Origin: Salvelinus alpinus | Lineage: Eukaryota > Chordata > Actinopteri > Salmoniformes > Salmonidae | Reading direction: 5' to 3' | Assembly (NCBI RefSeq): GCF_045679555.1 | Contig: NC_092098.1 | Coordinates: forward strand, 20,800,038 to 20,864,037 | DNA: 64,000 nt | In this document: in pieces, positions 9,442 through 21,899 of the stretch | Position numbering within the stretch: the first letter of the stretch is position 1 | How the letters are laid out: the number at the start of each line of letters is the position of its first letter | Program-made: the position numbers and the translations under genes | Notes under the pieces: model-generated | Databases searched by the model: none | What the model was told of the DNA's origin: nothing | What the model saw: the letters and a program-made list of their open reading frames with translations, nothing else

Positions 9442-12400
9442 ATCTCTGGCCCTTCAATGAAGCTCCACTGCCCAACTCTTGTGACCCTAGAAGAGAAGTG
9501 ACCTACATGGATCCCCTGTCTGAGCTGACATCACTCTCTCCCCCCACATCCATGTCCTCTCCACCTCCCCCAACCATGTCTCACCCACCACACCCGACCA
9601 TGTCTCCCCCACCTCCCCCTGCCATCTTCCCACCACCCCCACCTCCTCCACTGCCCGGTGACCTCCAGAACAGTCGGGATGTCCTGCAACGGTCCAAGTT
9701 ACGCAACCTGAACTGGGACCTCATTCCGAAGGAGAAGGTAGAGGGCCGTCAGAGTGTCTGGAACAGTCCAGATGAGTTCCACTTCGACCTGAGCTCCTTG
9801 GACGAGCTGTTTGGACAACAGAAGAGGTCTCGGCCCCCCAAGAAGGATGGCAGTTTACGGCATGGTCTCAGACCTATTGGCTCCCCTCTACACAATGCAC
9901 CTGAAAAGGTCAGTGGACTGGTTTCCATATGTAAATGGCCGTTTTAGGCATAATGTCTATTAGTCTTAATTGCAATGAAAAGTGTATTCCAGGTTGGTGC
10001 TATTGCCATACTGTGGGTTGTTTCCTTAGAGAATGATTGGGGTGTGGCTGTATGTTGATTGTTCTGACTGGTATTTTCTGTTTCTGTCTAACCCTGTAGG
10101 TATCACTTCTGGACGGGAAGCGCAGTATGAATGTGGGAATTTTCCTCCGGCAGTTCAAGAGGTGGGAGAGATATTTTAAGCCCACTTTAATCAGGTTTGC
10201 ATAATAATGTCACTATCAGATAAATGTTTAATGTCATCCATGGCAACTCATTATAACTCATCTCTTCACAGTGCAGTCAGGGAGATAGTGGAGAACATCA
10301 GGCAGGGGGCTGGGCAGCACTATGGGAGTGAGATGCTCAGTGAACTGTGCAAAATGCTGCCTGAGACTGAGGAGGTACTGTGGAGTTCTGTCTGTCTCTC
10401 CATATCATCTGGGTCTATTTAGTGGTCTTTATATCTTCATGGTTTTTCCATCCTACAGTGTACTAACTCATGTGTCCTGTTCTGTAGGAGAGGCGTCTGA
10501 GGGCATACCGAGGAGAGCGTAGCCATCTTGAAGACCCTGACCTCTTCATGCTCCTACTAGTGGAGGTGCCCAGGTGATTAAACATATTGTTGGTGTTTGG
10601 TCATCACCCTTCTCCTACCAAAAGAAAATGCTATCGAATCCTTATCTAATTTCTCTTCCTGTCTTTTGCATCCCCTCAACTTGTCGCCATTTTCTCTCAT
10701 TTAAGCTGTTTAAAATGTGGGTTTTCCAATACTCTCCTGTTATTTTCCTTGGTCAGTTATCGCTTGCGTTTGGATGCCATGATCCTGCAGCAGGAGTTTG
10801 ACCCGGCCTTATCTTCTCTGTGTGTGTCAGCACGCTGCTTGGTGTCTGCAGCCACAGGTGAGAAAACAGCAGAGTGATTGAAATTTGTTTTTCCCAGGTC
10901 CCTGAACTTTTTTGTGAGATTTCTTCAACTTTTATGTTGATTTATCTTAGTGACATACTATAAATTACATCTATCTGTCTCTTTCTTAGAGCTTTTGAGC
11001 TGCCCAGAGTTGCACTCCATCCTACGGCTGGTCCTGAGGGCAGGAAATTACATGAATGCCGTGAGTCGCAGTCATCTGGCACCTAGACAACCAGTGCACC
11101 CAGACAGGCTGATTGATTGATTTATTGACAAACAATATTCGCAATTTTTTCCAAATGTGTTGAGTGCATGAGTATGAATAAGTGATCTGATCTTGTCACA
11201 CCTTCTGACCTTCAACAACAGGGAGGTTACGCAGGCAATGCTGCTGGGTTCCGCATCGCCTCTTTGCTCAAACTAGCTGACACCAAAGCCAACAAACCAG
11301 GCATGAACCTGCTGCATTATGTGGCCATGGTAAAAATCTGATCAATATTTCACAAATGGGTGTTAAAAGGTTTTTCTAACACTCCTACTACTAGTCCTAC
11401 TTGGGTCTCACAGAAAGAAAATAATACAATATGTCTGTCCTCTCTCAGGAAGCTGTTAGGAAAGACCCAACCCTGCTGTCCTTTCCCCTCAAGCTGAGCC
11501 ATGTGGGTCCAGCCTCCAGGTCAGTGACACACTTAGGATGTTATGAGTCCTTCATGACAAGTTGCTGACATAGTTCTCACATGCTTGAAAAAGAAAAGAA
11601 GCGGCATTATATACAATTTTGTTTTTGCGTGTTTTGGGGGTCTACTCAAGTACTCAATGATGTTGACTGATTAGTTTGTTGATTGATTGAGTCATTCATC
11701 CATTCATTCATTCATTCAGTCCATTGTTAATAACAATGTTAGGTCCCTTTAAATCAGACTAATCTCACCTTACTGTTCTCTTTCACCCATCAGACTGTCT
11801 GTGGATGTGGTGCAAGGGGATCTGTCTCAGCTGTGCAGCAGACTAACTGGACTAGAGAGGAGAATTCAGACTGAACCTGTTCTCCAACAGCAAATCAAAT
11901 CCTTCCTCCAGGTAAGTGCTTCCTGTAAAATACGTGTCTGCGGGTTTTTGCTCCTCCCTTGTACTTGATTGATGAATTAAGGTCACTAATTAGTAAAGAA
12001 CTCCCCTCACCTGGTTGTCTAGGTCGTAATTAAAAGAATAAAACAAAAACATGCAGACACTAGGCCCTGCATGGAATGAGTTTGACACTCCTGCTGTAAA
12101 ATAATGAATAATATGTCAAAATAAGACCACAAGACTGCCCCTTCAATGTTTCAGAAAGGACCTTACCATTTGCAAGCCATTTGAAAGTACATTTATGGTA
12201 ATTTGGACTAACAATCATAAGTTGTGAAAGGTGGTTTGCAAGACTTTTTTTGTGGTCTGTTGTCAGACGGCTGAGGGGAGGCTGGAGGAGGCAGAGGTGG
12301 AGGTGGAGGCTCTACTGCAGGCCCAACAGGACCTGTTGGACTTCTTCTGTGAGGATGATGTCGCGTTCAAGCTGGAGGAGGCCTGCAGCATCTTTTACTC

Positions 12401-14254
12401 CTTCAACATTCGCTTTCAGAAAGCTGTAGAGGTCAGCACCTAAGCAGCATCTGTTGGTGTTCAACCATATTTTAATTTCTCCCATTGATATGAATGAATA
12501 TTTTTTTGCTGCAATAATGTGTGCTGGTTGGCAAGACCTCCATTGATGCACTTTTATTTTCCCTAAATGATTCTGTTCATTTTAATTTGATAACTCTTCT
12601 GATTTTGTTTCAGGAGAATGCAAAGAGGGAGCTTCAGGAACAGAAGCGAGCAGAGAGAGAGAGGCTGGAGAGGGACCGGGACAGGACGGTGAGACGTCGC
12701 TCCATAGCCAACTGTTCAGCCCTGGAGGTGGGACTCAGGGACATCCAGCAAGAAGACCTGGAGAGCACCCTGGAGAGGAGCCTCTACCACACCTGGCAGA
12801 GCCGCCACAACGTACGAAGCCCAGACAGCCGACTACGTGCCATGAGTCCAACCTTACACAACTTACTGGAGAACATCAATGATGATGATACTACAGAATC
12901 ATGTGACACACCACCACCAACCCTTGCTCACTCACCACCACCACCCAAGACAAAGCTTCAGCAGAGTGTGTCTGCTCCCCCCTCTGACCCCACAAACAGC
13001 ATGTCAGCCAAGCCTGCCCAGGAGACCACCCCTCCAGTGGACAGCCCACAGTCACCTCTGGAGAGTGCTGATCTGCTGAGACGTGTAGCATCTAAAGTGG
13101 TGAACCAGCAGTGCAGTCTACAAGAAATGTCTGACCCAGAGAAACAGCATGACACAGCCTCTGCCGAACCCACCACCAAGGGACAGTCACAGAAGCCTGG
13201 GGAATGGGAGCGTCTGTATTCATGCATGGGAGACACAGTAGTGTGTCACACTCTTGTGACTGGCCTATGCTCCTATAAGAACCTGAGCCCAACACAGCCC
13301 TGGGAGGAGCCCACGGAAGGATCCCACTGCTTCTTACGGTTGAGGGACAAGCAGGTCAGAGCGGCATCACCCCAGGTCCACAAAGCGGCAGCACCCCAGG
13401 TCCACAAAGCGGCAGCACCCCAGGCCCAGGGGGACAACGTGCAGAACAAAAAGGTGCTGCAGAGAACTATACCCAGGAGTAGGGCTTCCACACCCTCCAC
13501 AAGCCCTACTTCCACCCTTTCCTCTACTGCCTCTGCCATCCCTACTCCCACAGCCTCGGCCATTCCCAAAATGCAAGGCAGGTCAGAGGCAGCCTCCACA
13601 TGGTCCTCACGTCTCCCTCTCAGGAACTCAATGCGTTCCCCAACTCCAATCACCTCCAGAGATCATACTGAGGTCAGACTTGAAGGGATTGTTAGGGAAA
13701 AAATGCAATCTCTGAATGAGCAGACCAAAAAAAAGCATCCACTTCGTCGACTACTAGAAAAAGCCAAACCAAATGAGAAGGAGAGAGAGGAGAAGATAAA
13801 GAAGAAGGAAAGAGAGCTGGAGAGTGAAAGAGAGAGGGAGGGAGTGAGAGAGGAGAGGGAAAGTGAGAAGGTAAAGCAGAAGGAGAAGAAAAGAGTGAAA
13901 GAGAGGGAGAAGGTCAAGGAGAAGGAGAAGGAGAGGAAGATGGCGAAGGAGAAGGTGCAGATGAAAACTAAGCTAAAGGGGAAAGAGAAGGAAGTCAAAG
14001 TGGAGCCAGTGATGGAGTCAGCTCTGTGTGTGTCCAAGCGGCTGCCCCTGCACCCTGACTTTCATACCTCTCTGCCTCGCCGTGCCCTTCAGAGCTCTGT
14101 GACCACCAGTGCCAAGGTCATACGCTGTGCCCTCATTGCCGTCGCGGCTGTGAATAAGGACAGGAGCAGCCAGTCTACAGTCCCAAAGACCACAGTTATA
14201 AAGCTGCCTGGCCCCAGGTCAAAGCTCCCAACTCCACTATCCATGTGGAAGTGA
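9442..14254 (+). CDS. fhdc1: FH2 domain-containing protein 1-like (inverted formin), 11 exons
   Basis: Exons read from GT/AG sites and conserved frame: 9442-9908, 10100-10161, 10272-10374, 10488-10573, 10757-10857, 10990-11060, 11222-11329, 11449-11519, 11794-11911, 12267-12431, 12614-14254. The first Met in the first visible exon is at 9507, giving 975 residues; an upstream coding exon remains possible because the frame is open back to 9442. A proline-rich FH1-like stretch (about residues 13-50) precedes the FH2 domain (about 55-450), with conserved [30 protein letters not shown] and [16 protein letters not shown]2 lying near the N terminus matches FHDC1/INF1, which nucleates or bundles actin and binds microtubules through its C terminus. 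The last exon encodes a Ser/Pro-rich tail, three VHKAAAPQ-type repeats and a Lys/Glu-rich helix (13780-13990). Fish have several FHDC paralogues, so the exact member is not settled. Confidence 0.88.
13355..13425 (+). repeat. Short coding tandem repeat in fhdc1
   Basis: A unit close to CCCAGGTCCACAAAGCGGCA repeats about three times in frame, encoding PQVHKAAA units in the tail region of the formin. Confidence 0.7.
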
Positions 14255-14435
14255 GTCTGCCCATACCCACCTAGATATACATAAAAACCCTCAGATCTGA
14301 TATGGAGAGATGCCAATAGGGAATCAAGAATAGTACCTTTATTTTTAATATCACACCTCATTGGCTTTAGCTAAGTAATCAGGCATATTTTTATAAATTA
14401 CTTTGTACTGAAAGTGTGATAAATATAAGGTAGGC

Positions 14436-14790
14436 AATAAAATAACTCAATGGGTCCTCACAATTTACCTGGAATAATGAAAGTAGGCAAAGGAAAGGAA
14501 AAATAAGGCTGGATATGGTGGTATACAGGAAGTTGTACTTAGAGTTATTCAACAAGATACTTGAATATGGTGTGATAGAGAGGGAATGGGTGAAGAGGGG
14601 ATAAACAGAGAAGGATCTGGTCAGGAATAAGACCCACTTTGATGAATATTGAAGTTCTCCATATTTCAAATGAGAGATGGGGTGGTGGGGTGCTTGGAGG
14701 TGACTGCATCATTGAAGATGCATTGAGAGTATTTACATTTCTGTGTCCCAACTGTACACAAAACAATAAAACCAGTGATCTTTCAGTTGT
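14436..14790 (+). other. Candidate poly(A) signals of fhdc1
   Basis: AATAAA occurs at 14436-14441 and 14765-14770. The second is followed by TG-rich sequence (about 14785-14815), the usual downstream element, and is the better candidate for the 3' end of the transcript. Confidence 0.45.
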
Positions 14791-15025
14791 GTTTAAAATT
14801 GTGTGGCTTTTGTTAAATAAGTGTGACCAACTCACTCCTCCACTACTGTACTGTAGCAGCTAGCGACTACAACAACCAGAATAAAATACTATTTGGGCAA
14901 GAATCCCCGGATGAAATACCTGCTACAACGAAAGGAGGGTGTCCCCATTATTATTTTTTGTGAACAAAGGTGCAATGCACTTTCCGAACTGAGATGCAGC
15001 AATACGAAGCGTCTAGTCTGCCGGG

Positions 15026-15112
15026 AAACCACACGAAGGAGAAGAAGAAGAAGAAGGAGGACAAGAAGAAGAAGGAGGAGGACAAGAAGAAGAAGGAGGA
15101 GGAGGATGAGGG
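15026..15112. repeat. GAA/GGA purine microsatellite
   Basis: A strand-asymmetric run of AAG, GAG and GAC triplets sits between fhdc1 and rhog. Open frames through it (Arg/Lys or Leu-rich) result from the triplet repeat and are not genes. Confidence 0.85.
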
Positions 15113-15129
15113 CGCGAGTCAAATAAGCG

Positions 15130-15858
15130 GTGGGGCAATTTATCAAGATAACCTGACTTTCAGCTCAGTTAGCCAATGGGACATTTCAACATCCTTTTTA
15201 AATTCACTGTGAGTTATGTTCTTCATTGAACCTGGTTAAAGATTATTTCCAAAAAATTATTCGTGTTCTCGGCCAATTTTACAACCTAAATTGGCGTTAG
15301 CTAGCTTGCACTAACGCTAGCTAAAGTTTACAGCTAGCTACGGAAACACAAGCGCGTGCTAAGTGGCTAACTATAGATAGCTAACTAGCTAGTTGGCGCA
15401 AGGTTCTATCGACGTTTTTCCTGGCGGATAGCTAACTAAATCCCTGGGCTGTACTGCCTGTACATAACTGTTTTATTTTCATTCAATAATGCTAGTATGT
15501 TTGTACTTAGTTAGCTATGTAACTAACGTTAGTGCAACTTTCTTGTAGTTAACGAGAAATAGTTCACTAGCTTGTTTGTTAACAAGCAAAATAAGTAACT
15601 AACTAATGTTTCGCTATCAGTTTGTGTAATGTATTTAACTGTATTCTTTCTAATGTTCTCGTTTATGTTTTGACTTTGTATTGGTAAACCCTGTCTGCCT
15701 CTTTCTATTGAGGACCACATAAAAAATTGGTGTTACAAAAACACGTTCGTGTGTGTTATCCTCTAAAATCAATGACTACTCAATCTGGCTACATTGAACA
15801 ATGTTTGATCAGCATTTTATGGTCATGTGGCTCTCTCTCATATTGCCCCTTGTTTCAG
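15130..15858. other. rhog upstream region with TAGCTA-rich segment
   Basis: Upstream of the rhog coding exon; 15290-15430 is rich in GCTAGCTA/TAGCTAAC words. A 5' untranslated exon of rhog probably lies in or before this stretch, because the coding exon starts at a splice acceptor. I cannot place it from sequence alone. Confidence 0.4.
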
Positions 15859-15890
15859 GAACCCTAGTCGCCAGTGTGGATGAGGGAAGC

Positions 15891-16466
15891 ATGCAGACCA
15901 TAAAGTGTGTGGTGGTGGGCGATGGTGCCGTGGGTAAGACTTGCCTTCTAATCTCCTACACGACAAACGCCTTCCCAGAGGAGTACATCCCCACCGTGTT
16001 CGACAACTACAGTGCCCAGATAAGTGTGGACAGCCGCGCCATCAGCCTCAACCTGTGGGACACTGCTGGCCAGGAGGAGTACGACCGCCTGCGCACCCTC
16101 TCCTACCCCCAGACCAATGTCTTCATCATCTGTTTCTCCATTGGCAGCCCGTCCTCTCATGCCAATGTACGGCACAAGTGGCACCCAGAGGTATCCCACC
16201 ACTGTCCTGGAGTTCCAGTGCTGCTGGTGGGCACCAAGAAGGATCTGCGTGGAGATGTGGAGGCGGTGAAGAAGTTGAAGGAGCACGGCCTGGCCCCCAC
16301 CAACCAACAGCAGGGTAATGCCTTAGCCAAGCAGATCGGCGCCGTCAAATACCTGGAGTGCTCAGCTCTGATGCAGGACGGTGTGAGGGAGGTGTTTGAA
16401 GAGGCCGTGCGAGCTGTGCTCTACCCCGTTACCAAGAAAAATGTCAAGAAGTGTGCTGTGTTATAA
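15891..16466 (+). CDS. rhog: RhoG small GTPase
   Basis: One exon encodes 191 residues, the exact length of vertebrate RhoG. I chose ATG 15891 ([17 protein letters not shown]) because it aligns with the family start; the open frame extends upstream, but an acceptor (TTGTTTCAG, ending 15858) shows that the preceding bases are intron, then 5' UTR. Visible motifs: P-loop GDGAVGKT (10-17), switch I TVFDNY (35-40), DTAGQE (57-62), TKKD (115-118), SAL (158-160) and a basic tail ending in the prenylation box CAVL. RhoG is a membrane-anchored Rho GTPase that activates Rac through ELMO/DOCK. Substitutions relative to mammalian RhoG cluster in surface loops ([26 protein letters not shown]), so this may be one of several teleost rhog paralogues. 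Confidence 0.93.
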   Translation: MQTIKCVVVGDGAVGKTCLLISYTTNAFPEEYIPTVFDNYSAQISVDSRAISLNLWDTAGQEEYDRLRTLSYPQTNVFIICFSIGSPSSHANVRHKWHPEVSHHCPGVPVLLVGTKKDLRGDVEAVKKLKEHGLAPTNQQQGNALAKQIGAVKYLECSALMQDGVREVFEEAVRAVLYPVTKKNVKKCAVL

Positions 16467-18121
16467 CTATGTGCCTAGACTAGGGGGACTGGGGGAAGAG
16501 ACTCACGATTGGCGCTGCCATTTTGGCTCCCAATATTTAGCCTTTCACGTTCTAACCCTCACCACTTGTTAGCATTGCCTGGCTTCAATATTAATTGATT
16601 GTTTGTCAAGAGGTCCTCAATTGATGCCAACAACCTTCCTATGGATTTTTTTGTATCTCTGAAATCAAAACTGCAGCGACGATGCTAAGGGATTTCAATG
16701 GTGCCTTCTCAGCAACTTGCTGCCTTGTCCTCACTGGCTGTATGTTTAAGAAGATTACAATTGATTTGACACCTTTGCTTTTGTCCTTCATCAGGCCAGT
16801 CTTGTAATGTGTTGGTCTTTTTCTGTGAACTTTGCCCTTGTTGTCATCTGATGTGATTCACAGGAATGTTGTGTCAATCAGTAGCCACTGTGTTAAACAT
16901 TATGTTCATCCCTCTGTGCCATTACAGTAATAGTTGTAGTGTGGATTGTCAATAAGATAGTTTGCCTTTAACGTTGTTCATAAGCCAGGATCACAGGATA
17001 TCTGCCGAACTAGCCTTGCTGGTATGAGACAAGCAAGGGTGTATGTATGACACTGTCACCCTGAACACATGCACACTTTGATTAGAACAGTCTGTCTCCT
17101 ATTGCTCTGTTACTCACACTCCTCTCTCTTACTCTGTAAAACCATGAGCTTGCCATTCCGCACAATGCTTTGTCAAAACAAAGTCCTGATTGTGTCAGTG
17201 AATACAGATTGGGTAGCTGCTAAGTAAACAGATGCCCTAAAGATTAATGTTATTTTTGTATTGCTGGTGGGACAAATCAGGAAGCAATAATTTGAGTGTT
17301 TAGTGATTAACCCCACCACCACCACCAAAAAAAAGTCTAACTCTCAGTCAGCTGACCTGCTTATTGGTGGTCTTTATTTTTTGTCTGAAGGCAAGCAGAA
17401 ACCACAAGTAAACTGCATTCTATGTTCTATTGTAACTAACTGAAATCGGTGCTGAATAATGCTACACATTAGGATGTCATAAAAGTTGTTTAGCGTTACT
17501 GCCCTCATTGAGGAACGCGTGTTGAAGGTACCATGTATCAGCAGTAATGCTGCTCATTCCTGGCTAACTGTTAACTTATCTAAGTGTAATGGCAAGTATG
17601 TATGGCTAATACTGCAACAGGAGCTGCAATCCTAACAGTTCCTTGTGCTGCATGAACATGCTTGTTGGAGAGTGGAAGGCATAGGCCTACATTTTTACCC
17701 AAACCACTCTAGCAGGGTTTTTTTCAGTGTCTGGTGGTATTATTGGTATGAATGGTTCTGTCGTGTGCCTCATCCCTTTGTGATGTCATATGGGATCTGT
17801 AATGAGTTGATGTGCAGCTTCTGTAATTAAGGGCCACAGGGTCTGCTGGTTTTTCCCATCAGACTGCACCACTAAATTGAATGTGAAGTATTGCATTTTA
17901 GGTATAATTCATAGTAAATTTGCTGACTGGACAATACATGTGGTGGAAACCTGCAGAGTCTGTAGCACTTGAGAACTGAAGTTGCACTTCCTCTATGTGG
18001 AAGTCTTTGCCTTCTCAAACAGAAGGAATTAATTCCACCCTAACACTGACTGATAACAGATTGGTTCTGGTGGAATGTAATAGTTTTTTTTTACCAGAAA
18101 CCTATGAAATGTACATCTAAT
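16467..18121 (+). other. rhog 3' UTR and flank
   Basis: No coding sequence is seen after the rhog stop. The 3' UTR probably occupies much of this stretch. The AATAAA at 18913-18918 is a possible end, although a transposon at 18122-18633 lies before it. Confidence 0.4.
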
Positions 18122-18633
18122 TGCCAAAATAAAGGAAACACTTGAGTAAATGAGGAATAAAAGTATATTGAAAGCAGGTTCTGCCACACAAGTGTGATAA
18201 GTCGCTCTGGATAAGAGCGTCTGCTAAATGACTTAAATGTAAATGATTCCTGAGTTTATTAAGCAATTAACATCCCATAATGCTTAAGGTCATGTGTAAA
18301 AATGCCCAGTTGCCTGTTATTTTGGCAACCATGGCTAGAAGAGATCTGTTACTTTGAAAGAAGGGTCTCAAATGAGCATGGGGGTTTAAAGGATGTGTGT
18401 GTCAGTCACCAGATCTCAATCCAATTGAACACATGGGAGATACTGGAGCGGTGCCCAAGACTGCATTTTCCACCACCATCAACGAAACACCAAATTATGG
18501 AATTTCTCACGTAAGAATGGTGTCCAATAGATTTCCAGACACTTGTATAATCTATGCCATGCTGTTCTGGTGGCACATGGTGGCCCAACGCCCTATTTAG
18601 ACATTTTATGTTGGTGTTTTCTTTATTTTGGCA
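18122..18633 (+). mobile_element. Internally deleted Tc1-like element
   Basis: Inverted ends TGCCAAAATAAAGGAAACAC (from 18122) and GTGTTTTCTTTATTTTGGCA (to 18633) enclose 0.5 kb. The interior still encodes the transposase signature SPDLNPIEH (near 18403-18429), so this is a relic of an autonomous Tc1/mariner element, not a host gene. A 55-bp SINE tail (about 18190-18245) is inserted in it. Confidence 0.8.
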
Positions 18634-19552
18634 GATACCTGTATAACAGGTTATAATGGTTCAATTAAGTATTTTTAAGTAGGCCTACATATTCCCTTAT
18701 GTCTTTGGCGCTCAATGGCATTCTGTACTGCAGACTAAAGAGGCTTGGTTGTGGTATTTATGATCCAAGAGAGACATTTTGGTATTCATTTTATATTCCA
18801 TTTAATTCCAGATACATGTGTCATGGTCTTTACCTTTATGTGTAAAGACTCAACTTTATATATTTTTGATTCAATCCTTTTTTACAATGAGAAGTCAATG
18901 TGTGTACTGTACAATAAATATTTCCGATAAACGATTACCTTACCTTTACAAAGAATCCTATGCATTACCTTTACAAATAATTACTTTGATAAGATGTTTA
19001 CCCATTTTCTTTTAATTATATAAGCTTAGTAATAAAAGGCAATGTAAAAGAATGGGCAACCAATTTCTTCAATCTATTAATGCGTTGTCAGAGCAGTTGC
19101 ATCAAGGAGACATCACCTGGTAATAAAACATAGAAATAAATAAAAAATGGTCCTCCTATACTTACAAATCACTGACAGGCTCGGTCCTGTATGGTACAGT
19201 GAACCCAAACCATAGATTTGGCATTACCTATCTTGCCCTTCTGCATACAGCCATCATTTGAATTGGTTGCTGTTGGTCTATCAGTGTACAGATTTACTTA
19301 ATGAAAAGGCACATTCTAGCATTAGGTAGTGCCAAAAACTCAAGTTTTACCTCTTTTTTAAATTTTTATCTCTACCTGAAAGGGATGACTTGGCATTGAA
19401 GTGCCTCAAAGGAGTGTGTGGTTTTTGACTCAAGCACTGTGGAACTTGATTTGTCAGTTAATGTAATTTTAACTGCAACCAAACCCACTTGCATTACTAA
19501 ATAAGTGCAAAAGTTTACATTTGTGTGTATTTCATCTTTGTTCTGTTGTATA
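18634..19552. other. AT-rich intergenic sequence
   Basis: I recognise no gene or repeat. It holds an AATAAA at 18913-18918. Confidence 0.4.
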
Positions 19553-21111
19553 TAGTGCCTTCAGAAAGTATTCACACCCCTTGACCTTTTCCACAGTTTG
19601 TTTTGTTACGGCCTGAATTTTTTTTTAAATGCCACTGGCCTACACACAATACCCCATAATGTCAAAGTGGAATTATGTTTTTTGAAACTTGTACAAATAA
19701 ATTACAAATTAAAAGGTGAAATGTCTTGTGTCAATAAGTATTCTACCCCTTTGTTATGGCAAGCCTAAATTAGTTCAGGAGTCAAGATTTACTTAAGTTG
19801 CATAATAAGTTGCACAGACTCACTCTGTGTGCAATAGTAGTGTTTAACATGATTTTTGAATAACTACCTCATCTCTGTACCCCACACATACAATTTTCTG
19901 TACAATCCCTCAGTCGAGCGGTGAATATCAAACACAGATTCAACCACAAAGACCAGGGAGGTTTTCCAATACCTCGCAAAGAAGGGCACCTAATGGTAGA
20001 TTTATTTTTATTTTTAAACAGACATTGAATATCCCTTTAGAGCATGGTGAAGTTATTAATTACACTTTTGATGGTGTTTCAATACACCCAGCCACTACAA
20101 AGATACAGGCGTACTTCCTAACTTAGTTGCCGGAGAGGGAGGAAACCACTCAGGGATTTCGCCATGAAGCCAATGGTGACTTTAAAACAGTTACAGAGTT
20201 TAATGGCTGTGATAGGAGAAAACTGAGGATGGATAAACAACATTGTAGTTACTCCACAACACTAACCTAATTTAAAGGGAAAAGAAGGAAGCCTGTACAT
20301 AATAAAAATATTCCAAAACATGCATCCTGTTTGCAACAAGGCACTAAAGTAATACTGCAAAAAATATGGCAAAGCAATTCACTTTTTGTCCTGAATACAA
20401 AGTGTTATGTTTGGGGCAAATCCAATACAACACATTACTGAGTACCACTCCATATTTCCAAGCATAGTGGTGGCTACATCATGTTATGGGTATGCTTGTA
20501 ATAATTTTTCAGGATATAAAATACATGGAATGGAGCTAAGCACAGGCCAAATTCTAGAGGAAAACCTGGTTCAGTCTGATTTCCACCAGACACGGAGATT
20601 AATTCACCTTTCAGCAGGACAATAGCCTAAAACACAAGGCCAAATCTAGAGTTGTTTACAAAGAAGACAATGTAACTGCATTACAGTTTTGACTTGAATC
20701 TACTTGAAAATCTATGGCAAGACCTGAAAATGGCTATCTAGCAATGATCAACAACCATTTTGACAGAGTTTGAAGAATTTTGAAAAGGAAAATGGGCAAA
20801 TGTTGCACAATCCAGGTGTGGAAACCTATTAGAGATTTACTAAGAAAGACTCACAGCTGTAATCACTGCCAAAGGTGCTTCTACAAAGTATTGACTCAGG
20901 GGTGTGAATACTTATGTAAATGAGATATTTCTGTATTAAATTGTCAATACATTTGGAAACATTTCTACATTTTTTTTTTCAGTTTGTCATTATGGGGTAT
21001 TGTGTGTAGCTGGGTGAGAAAACAATCTATTTAATCAATTATGAATTCTGTCTGTAACACAACAAAATGTAGAATAAGTCAAGGGGTATGAATGCTTTCT
21101 GAAGGCACTGT
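19553..21111 (+). mobile_element. Degenerate Tc1-like transposon (CAGTGCCTTCAGAAAG family)
   Basis: The ends AGTGCCTTCAGAAAGTATTC and GAATGCTTTCTGAAGGCACTG are inverted, with TA outside each (19551-19552 and 21112-21113). The interior keeps recognisable transposase words in broken frames, such as the sequence for QQDN near 20612 and the tail at 20870. Many stops and indels show that it is old. Confidence 0.88.
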
Positions 21112-21413
21112 ATTTGAGGCACTACTGAATGATGAAAAACCTCACCTCCGTAGATAAAATGATTAAATATGAGAATATACAAATTTTCTATGAACAGGAG
21201 GAGCATTCAGCACCTCTATTGACAGAGCCAGCAAGGGGAAGTCACCAGAAAAATTTAAAAAAGAACACTTTCAAGATAGTCTGTGACATTTTCAATATAT
21301 TCTGTGATTTTGTTTTACAGTTTGCTCAAAGCCCACAACAAAATACAAAGAGAGTAGATGCAGTGCATTCTCATTGAGCAATCTTACATCCTACCTTGCT
21401 GTTCCACCACTGT

Positions 21414-21590
21414 ACTGCTGGTAGCCTAGTGGTTAAGAGGCTGGGCCAGTTACCAAAAGGATGCTGGTTTGAATCCCCTAGGTGAAAAATATGTCAATGT
21501 GCCCTTAAGCAAGGCATTTAACCCTAATTGCCCATGTAAGTCACTCTGGATAAGAGTGTCTGCTAAATGACAAAAATGTACACAAACATC
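21414..21590 (+). mobile_element. tRNA-derived SINE
   Basis: The head GGTAGCCTAGTGGTTAAG contains a Pol III A-box-like motif, and GGTTTGAATCC is the B box. The body CCCTTAAGCAAGGCA and tail GATAAGAGTGTCTGCTAAAT are typical of salmonid SINEs. It is a retroposon and not a tRNA gene, since no cloverleaf closes. Confidence 0.82.
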
Positions 21591-21899
21591 TCATTGTCAC
21601 TTTACTTGGTGAGATGGGCATGGCTGACTGGGCTCTTGCCCTGGTGTTTGTCACACAGATTCTTAGTGGGAACAATAGGATAAATGTTGCAAGACATTGT
21701 CATAAAGGCAGAGACACCTCAAGCCAAGGATGTTTGCTCTCTTTCTCAGACCAGTGAGCTTGGTTACTTCTTAAGGGCTAGGAGTCAGGTCAGGTCACAT
21801 CAGGTAACAACAACACTAAATCATGTTGTTTTGATCACGTGTGTCAGTGTGTTACTGCACTATCTTCACACAGTCAGTGGCTTGCATTGAACGGCTCTG

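Noticed and set aside
13663-14037. Minus-strand Ser/Phe-rich 124-residue frame
   Set aside because: It is the complement of the Lys/Glu-rich fhdc1 exon; the plus-strand frame is continuous with the FH2 gene.
15026-15126. Arg-rich or Leu-rich small proteins on either strand
   Set aside because: They are frames through a GAA/GGA microsatellite.
21414-21590. Functional tRNA gene
   Set aside because: A and B box words are present, but the rest has a SINE body and tail and no closing acceptor stem.
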